Shown here: piece after piece, positions 24,703 to 34,406 of the stretch | How the letters are laid out: every line of letters starts with the position of its first letter | Position numbering within the stretch: position 1 is the first letter of the stretch | Source of the DNA: Nocardioides carbamazepini | GTDB lineage: Bacteria; Actinomycetota; Actinomycetes; Propionibacteriales; Nocardioidaceae | Assembly: GCF_024614185.1 (NCBI RefSeq) | Contig: NZ_JAHTLF010000008.1 | Span: 62,001 to 126,000, forward strand | Length of the DNA: 64,000 nucleotides | Direction: 5' to 3' | Program-made: the position numbers and the translations under genes | Notes under the pieces: generated by a model | What the model saw: only the letters and a program-made list of their open reading frames with translations | What the model was told of the DNA's origin: nothing | The model's database searches: none

Positions 24703-26037
24703 ATGACTGACAAGTACCAGGGCTTCGTGAGCTCCCCGATCGGCAAGCTCCTCGTCAAGAACCTCGGGCTTCCCAACCCGACCAAGCTGGAGCGCTACCG
24801 CGCCGGCGATCCGCTGGTCACGGGCACCGTCCTCACCGGTGGCCGCGGTCGGCTCGCCGAGTCCCTCCCCGGCCTCCTGGACGTGCTGGGCATCTCCTCG
24901 GCGGGCGCCCAGACCGAGGGCCAGAGGTACAAGGGCCTCGTCTTCGACGCCACCGGCATCGCAGGCGTCGAGCAGCTCGTCGAGCTGCAGGAGTTCTTCA
25001 CCCCCCTCATGCGCAGCCTCGAGAGCTGCGCCCGCGTCGTGGTCCTGGGCACCCCGCCGAGCCTGGTCGAGGGCAGCGAGCGGATCGCCCAGCGTGCGCT
25101 CGAGGGATTCACCCGCAGCCTCGGCAAGGAGATCGGCAAGGGCGGCACCGTCCAGCTCGTCTACGTCGCCGACGGCTACGAGGACTCGGTCCTGTCGACC
25201 CTCGGCTTCCTCCTCAGCCCCAAGTCGGCCTACGTGTCGGGCCAGGTGGTCCGCATCGGCGCCCACGACGAGCAGCACGGCTCCGCGCTGGAGGACTGGA
25301 CCGCGCCGCTGGCCGGCAAGATCGCCTTCGTCACCGGCGCCAGCCGCGGCATCGGCGAGGAGATCGCGCGGGTGCTGCACCGCGACGGCGCGAAGATCGT
25401 CGGCCTCGACGTCCCGCAGGCCGCCGACGACCTGGTCAAGGTGATGAAGGAGCTCGACGGCGACTGGCTCACCCTCGACATCACCGCGGCCGACGCCCCG
25501 CAGCGGATCGCGCACCATCTCGAGGAGAAGCACGGCGGGGTCGACATCGTGGTGCACAACGCCGGCGTGACGATGGACAAGAAGCTCGCCAACCAGACGC
25601 CGGAGCGGTTCGGCAAGGTGCTGCAGATCAACCTCGAGGCGCCCGAGCGGATCACCGCCGAGCTGCTCGAGCAGAAGGTCGTCAACGCCAACGGCCGGAT
25701 CATCGGCGTCGCCTCGATCGCGGGCATCGCCGGCAACCTGGGCCAGACCAGCTATGCCGCGTCGAAGGCCGGCGTCATCGGCTTCGTCGACTCGCTGAGC
25801 GAGAGGCTCGAGGACGGCATCACGGTCAACGCCGTCGCGCCGGGCTTCATCATCACCCAGATGACCGCCGCCGTGCCGTTCGCGACCCGCGAGGTCGGCC
25901 AGCGCCTCAACGCGATGTCCCAGGGCGGCCTGCCGGTCGACGTCGCCGAGACCATCGCCTGGTACGCCTCCCCCGCCTCCACCGCCGTCAACGGCAACGT
26001 CGTGCGGGTCTGCGGCCAGATGATGCTGGGTGCCTGA
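24703..26037 (+). CDS. fabG4: 3-oxoacyl-ACP reductase, two-domain FabG4 type
   Basis: A 444-residue high-molecular-weight FabG. The N-terminal flavodoxin-like domain (about 1-195) lacks cofactor motifs. The C-terminal SDR domain has TGASRGIG near 210, HNAGVT, the catalytic Ser in VASIAG, YAASK, and the tail CGQMMLGA. HMwFabG proteins reduce 3-oxoacyl chains with NADH and are mycobacterial-type. I chose the ATG at 24703 (MTDKYQGF); an in-frame ATG at 24694 is possible. It is followed by the MaoC gene one base downstream, as in M. tuberculosis. Confidence 0.93.
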   Translation: MTDKYQGFVSSPIGKLLVKNLGLPNPTKLERYRAGDPLVTGTVLTGGRGRLAESLPGLLDVLGISSAGAQTEGQRYKGLVFDATGIAGVEQLVELQEFFTPLMRSLESCARVVVLGTPPSLVEGSERIAQRALEGFTRSLGKEIGKGGTVQLVYVADGYEDSVLSTLGFLLSPKSAYVSGQVVRIGAHDEQHGSALEDWTAPLAGKIAFVTGASRGIGEEIARVLHRDGAKIVGLDVPQAADDLVKVMKELDGDWLTLDITAADAPQRIAHHLEEKHGGVDIVVHNAGVTMDKKLANQTPERFGKVLQINLEAPERITAELLEQKVVNANGRIIGVASIAGIAGNLGQTSYAASKAGVIGFVDSLSERLEDGITVNAVAPGFIITQMTAAVPFATREVGQRLNAMSQGGLPVDVAETIAWYASPASTAVNGNVVRVCGQMMLGA

Positions 26038-26038
26038 C

Positions 26039-26893
26039 ATGGCTCTGCCCGTGATGCTCAAGGCCGCGCTGCCCGCGATCCCCGGCGTGAACCAGCTCCC
26101 CGGCATCAAGAAGACCGGCGGCACTCTGCCCGACCTCACCCTGACGCGCGACGACGTCGTGGTGGAGCGGGCCGCGGTCCAGCGGTACGCCGAGGTGTGC
26201 GGCTTCCCCCACCGCGACATCGCGCCGGTGCCCTACCTGCACATGCTGGCGTTCCCGCTGCACCTGCAGCTGATGACCGACGCGCGGTTCCCGTTCCCGG
26301 CCATCGGCTCGGTGCACCTGGAGAACACCATCGTGCAGCACCGTCCGGTCGCCATCGGGGAGACGGTGTCGCTCTCGTTGACGGCCGACAACCTGCGGGC
26401 CAGCACGAAGGGCCGCGCGTGGGACATGAACGTCACCGGCACCGTGGACGACGAGGTCGTGTGGGAGTCGGTGTCGACGTACCTGCGGGTCGGGAAGGGC
26501 GACCCCAATGATGCAGTGCACGGTGACCCTGGTCTGCAGTTGGAGAAGATCGTGGCGAAAGGTCCGGTGTGGTCGCTCCCGGGTGACCTCGGCCGCCGCT
26601 ACGGCGCGGTGTCCGGCGACCGGAACCCGATCCACCTCTACCCGCTGACGGCCAAGGCGCTCGGCTTCCCGCGTCACATCGCCCACGGCATGTGGAGCAA
26701 GGCCCGTTGCATCGCGGCGTTGGAGAACCGGCTGCCCGACGCCGTCAAGGTCGAGGTCGCCTTCAAGAAGCCGATCTTCCTGCCCGGCAAGGCGCAGTTC
26801 GGCGCCGAGCAGACCGCGACCGGCTACGACTTCACACTGCTCAACCCCAAGAACGGCGCGCCCCACCTGCTCGGGCGGACCACCGCGCTCTAG
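26039..26893 (+). CDS. htdX: MaoC family dehydratase (HtdX type)
   Basis: A 284-residue double hotdog protein. The C-terminal hotdog carries the hydratase-2 motif YGAVSGDRNPIHLYPLTAKA with the catalytic Asp and His, then FPRHIAHGMWSKA. It hydrates trans-2-enoyl or dehydrates 3-hydroxyacyl thioesters and would act after FabG4 in chain elongation or in beta-oxidation. The ATG at 26039 follows the fabG4 stop by one base. Its TAG (26891-26893) overlaps the convergent tesB stop by two bases. Confidence 0.93.
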   Translation: MALPVMLKAALPAIPGVNQLPGIKKTGGTLPDLTLTRDDVVVERAAVQRYAEVCGFPHRDIAPVPYLHMLAFPLHLQLMTDARFPFPAIGSVHLENTIVQHRPVAIGETVSLSLTADNLRASTKGRAWDMNVTGTVDDEVVWESVSTYLRVGKGDPNDAVHGDPGLQLEKIVAKGPVWSLPGDLGRRYGAVSGDRNPIHLYPLTAKALGFPRHIAHGMWSKARCIAALENRLPDAVKVEVAFKKPIFLPGKAQFGAEQTATGYDFTLLNPKNGAPHLLGRTTAL

Positions 26894-27753
26894 CGACGCG
26901 GCCGGATCAGTCCTTCTTGGGCGACGGTGGCGACGAGGGTCCCGTCCTGGGTGAAGATCCGGCCCAGGGCGAGACCTCGTCCTCCGCTGGCCGACGGGGA
27001 CCACTGGTCGTAGAGCCACCACTCGTCGGCGCGGAACGGCCGGTGGAACCAGATGGTGTGGTCGAGTGAGGCCATCTGCACCTTGTGCGGCCCGTGCTCC
27101 GGATGCGCGGCGAGGGTCGCGCCGAGCAGGGACACGTCGCTGGCGTAGGTGAACGTCGCGAGGTGCTCGATCGGGTCGTCGCTGAGCCGGCCGTCGACCC
27201 GGATCCACACCTGGGTCTGCGCGGGGTGCATCGGGTCCGGCTCCATGCCGTGGGCCGAGCTGCCGAGCCAGCGCACGTCGAGCGCTGCCCACTCCTTGCT
27301 CAGGCCGTCGTCGGCGCCGCGGTCGGCCATCAGCGACATCAGGTCCAGCCCCTCCTCGGGGGTCTTGACCTCGGGCATCAGGTCCTGGTGCTCGAGGCCC
27401 TCCTCGGCCCGCTGGAAGTTGAGCGACTGGTAGTAGATCGGCCGGCCGTGCTGGCGGGCGAGCACGCGGCGGGTGGCGAACGACTTGCCGTCGCGGATCC
27501 GCTCGACGTCGTAGATGATCGGGACGGTGTAGTCGCCGGGCAGCAGGAAGTACGAGTGCAGCGAGTGCACGTGCATGCCCTCGTCGACCGTCCGGGTGGC
27601 GGCGATCAGCGCCTGGGCGGCGACCTGGCCGCCGTAGACCCGCTGCCGGATCGTCTCGGGCTGCTGGCCGCGGAACAGGTCGGTGTCGAGCTGCTCGAGA
27701 TCGAGCAGCGAGACCAGCTTCCGGGTCGCCTCCCCCATCACCCGGTCGCTCAT
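26890..27753 (-). CDS. tesB: Acyl-CoA thioesterase II
   Basis: A 287-residue double-hotdog TesB. YGGQVAAQALIAA and HSLHSYFLLPGD lie in the first hotdog, and SLDHTIWFHRPFRADEWWLYDQ plus GRGLALGRIFTQDG in the second, containing the family's Asp/Thr/Gln active site region. It hydrolyses acyl-CoAs to free acids and CoA, relieving acyl-CoA load in lipid catabolism. The ATG overlaps the PAC2 gene stop by four bases, so it is cotranscribed with that gene. Confidence 0.95.
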   Translation of the reverse strand: MSDRVMGEATRKLVSLLDLEQLDTDLFRGQQPETIRQRVYGGQVAAQALIAATRTVDEGMHVHSLHSYFLLPGDYTVPIIYDVERIRDGKSFATRRVLARQHGRPIYYQSLNFQRAEEGLEHQDLMPEVKTPEEGLDLMSLMADRGADDGLSKEWAALDVRWLGSSAHGMEPDPMHPAQTQVWIRVDGRLSDDPIEHLATFTYASDVSLLGATLAAHPEHGPHKVQMASLDHTIWFHRPFRADEWWLYDQWSPSASGGRGLALGRIFTQDGTLVATVAQEGLIRPRR

Positions 27754-28700
27754 GATCCGCCGCCTGTCTCGTCGGGCCCCTCGAGGCCGGCCAGGAACTG
27801 CTCGAACTGCCGGCCGATCTCCTCACCGGTGGGCAGCGGCTCGTCCTCGGCGAGCAGGCTGCTGCCCTCCTCCTCGGCGCGCGCGAAGGTGTCGTACTGC
27901 TGCTCCAGCGCGGTCACGACGTCCTGCACCTCGCCGTTGGCGGACAGGTAGCGGCTGATCTCCTCCTCGCGCTCGTCGGCCGCGGTGCGCAGCTCGCCGA
28001 GGTCGACGGTGAGCCGGGCCGCCAGCTCGACCTGCTCGAGCAGGGACACCGAGGCGCGGGGGTAGTCGAGCTGGGCGAGGTAGTGCGGCACGTGCGCCAC
28101 GAAGCCCTGCGCATCGTGGCCCCACTCGCCGAGGCGGACCTCGAGCAGGGCCTGGGCGCTGCTCGGCACCCGCAGCTCACCGCGCCAGGGACTGGTGCCG
28201 GTGAGCAGGTCGGGGTTGTTGGCGTGGTGGGTGATCGCGATCGGGCGGGTGTGGGGCACCGCCATCGGCACCGAGCCCATGGACACGACCAGCGCGACGT
28301 CGAAGCGCTCGATGACCTCGCGCACGCCGCGGCAGAACGCCTCCCAGCGGATGTCGGGCTCGGGCCCGTGCAGGAGGAGGTACGGCGCGCCACCGGCGTC
28401 GCGCAGCATCCGGACCACGAGTCGCGGGGCCTCGTAGCCCTCGTAGTGGTCGCGGGCGAAGGTCAGCGGAGGCCGCCGGGCGCGGTAGTCGTGCAGCTGG
28501 TCGACGTCGAAGGTCGCGACCACGACTCCCCCGCCGTCGGCCGAGAAGGCGCCCGCGCGGACGAGGTGGCGGCAGGCCAGCGCACCGGCGCTGCCGGCGT
28601 CGAGGAAGCCCTCGAGCGCCACCACCAGCGCGAGGTTCTCCACGCCCTCGAGCTCGGGCACCTCGTCGACGATGTGGACGAGACGGGGCGATGGGGTCAC
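27750..28700 (-). CDS. PAC2 family protein
   Basis: A 316-residue PAC2-domain protein (ALVVALEGFLDAGSAG at the N-terminus; LLLHGPEPDIRWEAF; VVSMGSVPMAVPHTRP). The domain is named after an archaeal/eukaryotic proteasome assembly chaperone, and actinobacterial members are widespread with unknown function. The tail is acidic and helical (residues about 245-310). The GTG at 28700 has TAGGCT six bases upstream (leaderless). It heads a two-gene unit with tesB. Confidence 0.9.
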   Translation of the reverse strand: MTPSPRLVHIVDEVPELEGVENLALVVALEGFLDAGSAGALACRHLVRAGAFSADGGGVVVATFDVDQLHDYRARRPPLTFARDHYEGYEAPRLVVRMLRDAGGAPYLLLHGPEPDIRWEAFCRGVREVIERFDVALVVSMGSVPMAVPHTRPIAITHHANNPDLLTGTSPWRGELRVPSSAQALLEVRLGEWGHDAQGFVAHVPHYLAQLDYPRASVSLLEQVELAARLTVDLGELRTAADEREEEISRYLSANGEVQDVVTALEQQYDTFARAEEEGSSLLAEDEPLPTGEEIGRQFEQFLAGLEGPDETGGGS

Positions 28701-28706
28701 ACCGAG

Positions 28707-28712
28707 AGCCTA
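28707..28712 (-). promoter_or_regulatory. -10 element of a leaderless promoter for the PAC2 gene
   Basis: TAGGCT on the minus strand ends six bases before GTG 28700-28698. It overlaps the end of the upstream permease gene. Confidence 0.5.
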
Positions 28713-30203
28713 GTGGTCCGCTCCCGGCACCGGGCGGGGCGGCTGCAGCCGACTGTGCCGCCGGCCGTAGACGGCGTAGACGACGACACCGATCGCCATC
28801 CACACCAGGAACCGGATCCAGGTGTCACCGGTGAGGTTGAGCATGAGGTAGAAGCACATCAGCGTCGACACCGCGGCGACCACCGGGGCGAGCGGGGTGC
28901 GGAAGCCGCGCGGCAGGTCGGGCCGGGTCCGCCGCAGGACCACGACTCCGATGCTGACCAGCATGAACGCGAACAGGGTGCCGATGTTGACCAGGTGGGC
29001 CAGGGTGCTCAGGTCGACGAAGCCGGCGAGCGCGGCGACGGCCACGCCGGTCACGATCGTGATCCGGTACGGCGTCCCCCAGCTGGGATGCACCTTGGCC
29101 AGGGCCCGTGGGAGGAGGCCGTCGCGAGCCATCGCGAAGCCGACCCGGGACTGCCCGAGCATCAGGATCATCGCGACCACGACCAGGCCGACGCAGGCGC
29201 CGATCGAGATCAGGTCGGGCATCCAGTCGACGCCCGTGGCCTGGAAGGCGTCGGCGAGCGGGGCCGCACTGTCGGGGTCGATGTCCCGATAGCTGCGCAG
29301 CCCGGTGACGACGAGGCTGACCGCGGCGTAGAGGACGGTGACGATCGCCAACGAGCCGAGGATGCCGATCGGGACGTCGCGCTGCGGGTTCTTCGTCTCC
29401 TCGGCGGTCGTCGCGACGATGTCGAAGCCGATGAAGGCGAAGAAGACGATCGCGGCGCCGGAGATCACGCCGGCGATCCCGAACACGGCAGGCTCGAGGC
29501 CGAGCAGGCTGGTGATCAGCGGGACGTCGGCGAAGCCGCCGCCGGACTCGGGCGCGGGCTGCGCGTCGGGGATGAACGGCGTCCAGTTGCTCACGTCGAT
29601 GTGCGCGATGCCGACGACGATCACCGCCGCGACGACGACCAGCTTGAGCGCGACGACGAACTGGTTGAACCGGCTGGAGAATTTCGTGCCGCGGATGAGC
29701 AGGAACGTGACCAGCAGCGCGATCACCACCGCCGGCAGGTCGATGACGCCGGTCGCCGCGGAGCTGATCCGCCCGGGCAGCGTGACACCCACGATGTCGA
29801 GAACCTCCTGCAGGTAGGCGGAGAAGCCCGTCGAGAGCGCCGCGGCGCCGACGGTGAACTCGAGCACGAGGTCCCAGCCGATGATCCAGGCCACCAGCTC
29901 GCCGAGCGTCGCGTAGCTGAAGGTGTAGGCACTGCCGGCCACCGGCACCGTCGAGGCGAGCTCGGCGTAGCAGAGGGCGGCGAGGCCGCATGCCACCGCC
30001 GCGATCACGAAGCTGAGGGCGAGCGCCGGACCCGCGTTGCTGGCCGCCACCGTGCCGGTGAGCACGAAGATCCCGGCGCCGATGATGACCCCGACGCCGA
30101 ACACCGTGAGGTCGAGCGCCGACAGATCCTTGCGCAGGCGATGGTCCGGCTCGTCGGTGTCGGCTATCGACTGCTCGACCGACTTGATGCGGAACAGGCT
30201 CAT
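28710..30203 (-). CDS. APC family amino acid permease
   Basis: A 497-residue transporter with about twelve membrane helices. The TM1 motif VGVIIGAGIFVLTG is the substrate-binding signature of APC permeases, followed by PALALSFVIAAVACGLAALCYAE and the conserved AFIGFDIVATTAEETKNPQRDVP. It resembles cationic amino acid transporters (CAT/YfnA type), moving amino acids across the cytoplasmic membrane; exact substrate unknown. The ATG has AGGAG six bases upstream. It follows the peptidase gene closely. Confidence 0.93.
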   Translation of the reverse strand: MSLFRIKSVEQSIADTDEPDHRLRKDLSALDLTVFGVGVIIGAGIFVLTGTVAASNAGPALALSFVIAAVACGLAALCYAELASTVPVAGSAYTFSYATLGELVAWIIGWDLVLEFTVGAAALSTGFSAYLQEVLDIVGVTLPGRISSAATGVIDLPAVVIALLVTFLLIRGTKFSSRFNQFVVALKLVVVAAVIVVGIAHIDVSNWTPFIPDAQPAPESGGGFADVPLITSLLGLEPAVFGIAGVISGAAIVFFAFIGFDIVATTAEETKNPQRDVPIGILGSLAIVTVLYAAVSLVVTGLRSYRDIDPDSAAPLADAFQATGVDWMPDLISIGACVGLVVVAMILMLGQSRVGFAMARDGLLPRALAKVHPSWGTPYRITIVTGVAVAALAGFVDLSTLAHLVNIGTLFAFMLVSIGVVVLRRTRPDLPRGFRTPLAPVVAAVSTLMCFYLMLNLTGDTWIRFLVWMAIGVVVYAVYGRRHSRLQPPRPVPGADH

Positions 30204-30210
30204 GGAACTC

Positions 30211-31464
30211 CTAACCCGAGTAGGTGCGCTCCATCAGTCCTACACCTCGCTGGGCCAGTTGGGCAGGAGTCACGCCGAGGACGTCCGGAACGACCTGCGC
30301 CTGGTCGGCGCCGTCGGCCAGCCGGTCGAGGAGCAGGAAGAGCATCGGCGTGCCGTAGGTGCCGGCGATGTACTCGCACACCCACCAGGACACGGCATAC
30401 CAGGCCTCGGCGTCGGCTCCCCCGAACTGGGCGGCCCCCGGCAGGGTGGTCGCGGTCGCGGCGACGTCGAGCGCCCGGGCCGGGAGCCGGCGCCGCGCCG
30501 GCGTCATCGGCCGGACCGAGACGTACTCCGCGATGCCCTCGCTCAGCCACAGCGGCGCGCCGTGTCCGCGGGCGCCGAGGGTCGCGTGGACGAGCTCGTG
30601 GCGCACCAACCGGCCCAGCACGCCGGCCTGCTGGTCGAGGACGCGCGGGTTGAGGAAGATCCGGTACGACGCCGCCCCCTGGTTGGCGTCCGTGCCGTCG
30701 ACGGGCACCGCGATGGTCAGCCCGTCCGCGCGGTCCGGGTCGCCCACGGTCTGGTCGGCCAGGCCGCGGAGGAACGCGGGATCGCGCAGCGAGTAGACCA
30801 CCACACCGGAGGCGACGCCCGCGCCGGCGCCACCGATCACGGCCCGCACGTCGTAGCGGCCGTTGCCCGCTGCGTCGAGCACCGCGCCGGCGTGCCGCAC
30901 CGTGGTGTCGTCGAAGATGCCGAGCACGCCGACGGCCTGCTCGACACGGACCGGCCCGAGGTCCCAGGGCTGGACGTTCCCGGGATGGGCGGTCTCCCAG
31001 GCGTAGTCGGTGGTCGAGGTGATCACCAGCCGCCGGCCGTCGGGCGAGGGCGTGAACAGGAAGCGGTCACGGGTGCGGGCCGGTGTGGTGTCGTAGCCGT
31101 CGAGGCCGAGCACGAGCACCACCTCGGCCCAGTAGTCCGCACTGCCCTCGACGGGCGTGATCGTGTCGGCGGCCACCTCGTAGCGCAGCTCGCCGACCGG
31201 CAGCCGGCCGATGTTGTCGAAGTAGGTCTGCTGCTCGGTGAGCAGGCCAGCGTCGGAGCGGTCCAGGCTGCGCCGGAAGCGGGCCACGTCGTGGGTGCGC
31301 AGGCCCCGGGCGCGCCGGTCGAGCGCCTGCTGCATGAGTGCGGTGACGTCGTCGTAGCCGGTGCCGGAGTACGTCGGCGGCGGCTGGTCGTCGGAGCAGG
31401 CGGTGAGCGGCAGCAGGAGCAGCGCCAGCGCGGGGACGAGGGTCCTAGCGCGGACCGTCGACAT
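30211..31464 (-). CDS. Secreted lipoprotein with gluzincin-type metallopeptidase motif
   Basis: A 417-residue predicted lipoprotein: signal helix ending LLPLTAC (Cys23). The C-terminal half carries RHELVHATL (HExxH, residues 289-293) and, 16 residues later, [10 protein letters not shown] with a Glu suitable as third zinc ligand, a gluzincin arrangement. The N-terminal half (about 40-200) has no domain I recognise. It should act outside the membrane as a zinc peptidase, substrate unknown. Its start overlaps dxs by 20 bases, so it follows dxs in one transcript. Confidence 0.8.
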   Translation of the reverse strand: MSTVRARTLVPALALLLLPLTACSDDQPPPTYSGTGYDDVTALMQQALDRRARGLRTHDVARFRRSLDRSDAGLLTEQQTYFDNIGRLPVGELRYEVAADTITPVEGSADYWAEVVLVLGLDGYDTTPARTRDRFLFTPSPDGRRLVITSTTDYAWETAHPGNVQPWDLGPVRVEQAVGVLGIFDDTTVRHAGAVLDAAGNGRYDVRAVIGGAGAGVASGVVVYSLRDPAFLRGLADQTVGDPDRADGLTIAVPVDGTDANQGAASYRIFLNPRVLDQQAGVLGRLVRHELVHATLGARGHGAPLWLSEGIAEYVSVRPMTPARRRLPARALDVAATATTLPGAAQFGGADAEAWYAVSWWVCEYIAGTYGTPMLFLLLDRLADGADQAQVVPDVLGVTPAQLAQRGVGLMERTYSG

Positions 31465-33355
31465 CGAGGAGCGTCCGTCCTTCCGGGGCGGGCTCTGCGG
31501 TGATGTCGTGGACGATCTCGAGGGCGATCGCCGCGGGGGTCAGGCCGATCCGCTCCAGGATCGCGGCCCGCTTGGCGTGGTCGAGGAACTCCTGGGGGAT
31601 GCCGTGGATCCGCACCGGTGTGCGCACGCCCTCGGCCGCGAGGGTCTGGAGCAGCACCGCGCCGACGCCGCCCACGACGCCGTTGTCCTCGATCGTGACG
31701 ACCCGGCGGTGGCTGCGGGCGAGGTCGATGAGCGCCGGGTCGACCGGCTTGACCCAGCGCGGGTCGACGACGGTCACGCCGATGCCCTGGGCGACCAGGC
31801 GCTGGGCGACGTCGACGGCAACCGGGGCCATCGAGCCCACCGAGACGACGAGCACGTCGCGCGCGCCCTCGCGGACCAGGACGTCGCACCCACCGGCCCG
31901 GTCGACGGCCACGACGTCCTCCGGCGGCGGCCCCTTCGGGAACCGGACGACCGTCGGCGCGTCGGCGACCTCCACCGCCTCGTCGAGGAGCTCGCGCATC
32001 CGGGTGACGTCGCGGGGCGCCGCGAGGCGCAGGCCGGGGACGACCTGCAGGAGCGACATGTCCCACATGCCGTTGTGGCTGGCGCCGTCGTCACCGGTCA
32101 CCCCGGAGCGGTCGAGCACGAAGGTCACGCCGCACTTGTGCAGTGCGACATCCATCAGCACCTGGTCGAAGGCCCGGTTGAGGAAGGTCGCGTAGACCGC
32201 GAAGACCGGATGCAGGCCGCCCATCGCGAGCCCGGCCGCGGAGGTCGCGGCGTGCTGCTCGGCGATGCCCACGTCGAACGTGCGCTCGGGGAACCGGGCC
32301 TGGAACTTGTCGAGCCCGACCGGGTGCATCATCGCCGCGGTGATCGCCACGACGTCGGGACGACGCTCACCGATCCGCACCACGTGGTCGGCGAAGTGGT
32401 CGGTCCAGATCGGCCCCTTGGGCTTCTCCGCCCCCGTCTGCACGTCGAACGGGCCGGGCGCGTGGAACTGGTCGGCCTCGTGCCGCTCGGCCGGGTCGTA
32501 GCCGAACCCCTTGCGGGTGATCGCGTGCACGATCACCGGGCCGCCGAACCGCTTCGCCTGCCCGAGCGCGTGCTCCACGGCCGCGCGGTCGTGGCCGTCC
32601 ACCGGGCCGACGTACTTGAGCCCGAGGTCCTCGAAGAGCCCCTGCGGGGCGAGCGCGTCCTTGAGGCCCTTCTTCATCGCGTGCAGGGCGTCGTACGCCG
32701 CCGCGCCGACGCCCGGCACGGCGTTGAGCCGGCGCTTGACGACGTCGAGCACGGTCTCGTAGCGCGGGTTGGTGCGCAGCGCGGTCAGCGCGGTCGCCAG
32801 GCCGCCGATGGTCGGCGTGTAGGAGCGGCCGTTGTCGTTGACGACGATGACGAGTCGCGAGTCGTGCTGGATCGCGATGTTGTTGAGCGCCTCCCAGGCC
32901 ATCCCACCGGTGAGCGCGCCGTCGCCGATGACGGCGACGGTGTGCCGGTCCTCGCCACGGATCCGGAACGCCTTGGCGATGCCGTCGGCATAGCTGAGCG
33001 CGGTGGAGGCGTGGGAGTTCTCGACCAGGTCGTGCTCGGACTCGGCCTGGCTCGGGTAGCCGCTGAGCCCGCCCTCGCGCCGCAGCGTGCCGAAGTCGGC
33101 GGCGCGGCCGGTCACGAGCTTGTGGACGTAGGACTGGTGCCCGGTGTCGAAGACGACCTTGTCGCGCGGCGAGTCGAACACCCGGTGGATCCCGAGGGTC
33201 AGCTCGACCACGCCGAGATTGGGCCCGAGATGGCCGGTGTTGGTCGCGACGGTGCGGATCAGGAGGTCGCGGATCTCGGCCGCCAGCTGGGTGAGCTCGT
33301 CCTCGGACAGTGCCCGCAGATCGCGCGGTCCGGTGATGGTGTCGAGGACAGACAT
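31445..33355 (-). CDS. dxs: 1-deoxy-D-xylulose-5-phosphate synthase
   Basis: A 636-residue DXS at full length. Key elements are [13 protein letters not shown] with the catalytic His, the thiamine diphosphate motif [16 protein letters not shown] near 145-160, [19 protein letters not shown], and the transketolase pyrimidine domain ([30 protein letters not shown]). It condenses pyruvate with glyceraldehyde 3-phosphate, the first step of the MEP isoprenoid route. TAGACT lies seven bases before the ATG (leaderless). Confidence 0.98.
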   Translation of the reverse strand: MSVLDTITGPRDLRALSEDELTQLAAEIRDLLIRTVATNTGHLGPNLGVVELTLGIHRVFDSPRDKVVFDTGHQSYVHKLVTGRAADFGTLRREGGLSGYPSQAESEHDLVENSHASTALSYADGIAKAFRIRGEDRHTVAVIGDGALTGGMAWEALNNIAIQHDSRLVIVVNDNGRSYTPTIGGLATALTALRTNPRYETVLDVVKRRLNAVPGVGAAAYDALHAMKKGLKDALAPQGLFEDLGLKYVGPVDGHDRAAVEHALGQAKRFGGPVIVHAITRKGFGYDPAERHEADQFHAPGPFDVQTGAEKPKGPIWTDHFADHVVRIGERRPDVVAITAAMMHPVGLDKFQARFPERTFDVGIAEQHAATSAAGLAMGGLHPVFAVYATFLNRAFDQVLMDVALHKCGVTFVLDRSGVTGDDGASHNGMWDMSLLQVVPGLRLAAPRDVTRMRELLDEAVEVADAPTVVRFPKGPPPEDVVAVDRAGGCDVLVREGARDVLVVSVGSMAPVAVDVAQRLVAQGIGVTVVDPRWVKPVDPALIDLARSHRRVVTIEDNGVVGGVGAVLLQTLAAEGVRTPVRIHGIPQEFLDHAKRAAILERIGLTPAAIALEIVHDITAEPAPEGRTLLDVDGPR

Positions 33356-33362
33356 GGACGCG

Positions 33363-33368
33363 AGTCTA
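33363..33368 (-). promoter_or_regulatory. -10 element of a leaderless dxs promoter
   Basis: TAGACT on the minus strand is followed after seven bases by the ATG at 33355-33353, within the 18-base gap to the SMP-30-like gene. Confidence 0.6.
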
Positions 33369-33373
33369 CGGCG

Positions 33374-34312
33374 TCAGCGGTCGTAGACGGCGATCGCCGA
33401 CTCGTGCAGGCTGCCCAGCCAGACCCGGCCCTCGTCCTCCCGTACGCCGGTCACCATGTGGTAGGCGGCACCGTGGTCGGCGGGGCTGATGTCGAGGTCG
33501 TGGACCAGCGCGCCGCGCTCGTCGTAGGCGACGACGCGGACGGTCTGCTTGGGCTGCGGCTGGAGCGCGTCGGGCAGCTTGGTGGCGAGCCGGCGCAAGA
33601 CCATCGGCCCCCGCTGCAGGCGTTCGACGAGCGGGTCGGTGGGGCTGGCGAGGGTGATCCAGATCAACCCGTCGGAGCCGCGGGCGATGTTGTCGGGGTA
33701 GCCCGGAAGGTCGGTGCACAGCCGGTCGCGCATGCCCTTGTTGGGCCCGCTGAGCCAGCGCCGCACCACCGTGCGGGCGCCGGTCTCGGCGACGCACACG
33801 AAGTCGCCGGCGGCCGACAGCGCGACGCCGTTGGCGAAGGCGAGCCCGTCGAGCACGACGGTGACCGTGCCGTCGGGGTCGCGGCGCAGCAGCCGGCCGG
33901 TGCGGGTGTTCTGGACGAAGTCGTCCTTCCAGCGCGCGATCCCGAACCTGGTCGAGGAGTCCGACCACCAGATCGTGCCGTCCTCGGCGAGAGCCGCGTT
34001 GTTGCAGAACACCATCGGCGTGCCGTCGACGTCGGCGGTGATCAGCTCGACGTCCTCCGTTGCCGGATCGACCCAGAGCAGCCCGCGCCGGGCGTCGCAC
34101 ACCAGCAGCCGGCCGTCGGGCGCGAACTCGATGCCGAGCGGCCGCCCGCCGGTGTGGGCCACCCGCTCGACCTTCCCGCCCTCGGGGCTGACCCGCAGGA
34201 TCGCGCCGTCCTCGGTGCCGGTGAAGACACAGCCGCGGTCGGGACCGGACGTCGCCACGACGACGTCCTCCGCGCCGTGGCCGGGGACCGGGATGACGGT
34301 GAGAGAGGTCAC
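33374..34312 (-). CDS. SMP-30/gluconolactonase/strictosidine synthase-like beta-propeller protein
   Basis: A 312-residue six-bladed propeller type protein. Recurrent blade motifs include GRPLGIEFAPDGRLLVCD, FCNNAALAEDGTIWWSDSS, FANGVALSAAGDFVCVAE and GYPDNIARGSDGLIWITLAS, as in strictosidine synthase-like and SMP-30 lactonases that hydrolyse lactones with a bound Ca2+. No signal peptide is evident. The GTG start follows TAGGGT by six bases (leaderless). The substrate is unknown. Confidence 0.88.
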   Translation of the reverse strand: MTSLTVIPVPGHGAEDVVVATSGPDRGCVFTGTEDGAILRVSPEGGKVERVAHTGGRPLGIEFAPDGRLLVCDARRGLLWVDPATEDVELITADVDGTPMVFCNNAALAEDGTIWWSDSSTRFGIARWKDDFVQNTRTGRLLRRDPDGTVTVVLDGLAFANGVALSAAGDFVCVAETGARTVVRRWLSGPNKGMRDRLCTDLPGYPDNIARGSDGLIWITLASPTDPLVERLQRGPMVLRRLATKLPDALQPQPKQTVRVVAYDERGALVHDLDISPADHGAAYHMVTGVREDEGRVWLGSLHESAIAVYDR

Positions 34313-34318
34313 GGTCCG

Positions 34319-34324
34319 ACCCTA
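34319..34324 (-). promoter_or_regulatory. -10 element of a leaderless promoter for the SMP-30-like gene
   Basis: TAGGGT on the minus strand, six bases before GTG 34312-34310. Confidence 0.5.
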
Positions 34325-34351
34325 GCCGGATCACCTCCGGCCCAGGTGGGA

Positions 34352-34392
34352 ACGACCGGGTCCGGCGGCACGGTGCCGCCGGGCCCGGTCGT
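34352..34392 (-). terminator. Long inverted repeat, terminator of the secreted-protein operon
   Basis: Two 19-base arms (34352-34370 and 34374-34392) pair with one mismatch around a CGG loop. It lies 15 bases after the stop of the gene ending at 34407 and before the next promoter. There is no clear U-tract, as is common for actinobacterial terminators. Confidence 0.75.
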
Positions 34393-34406
34393 GGGTGGGG
34401 CCGGCG

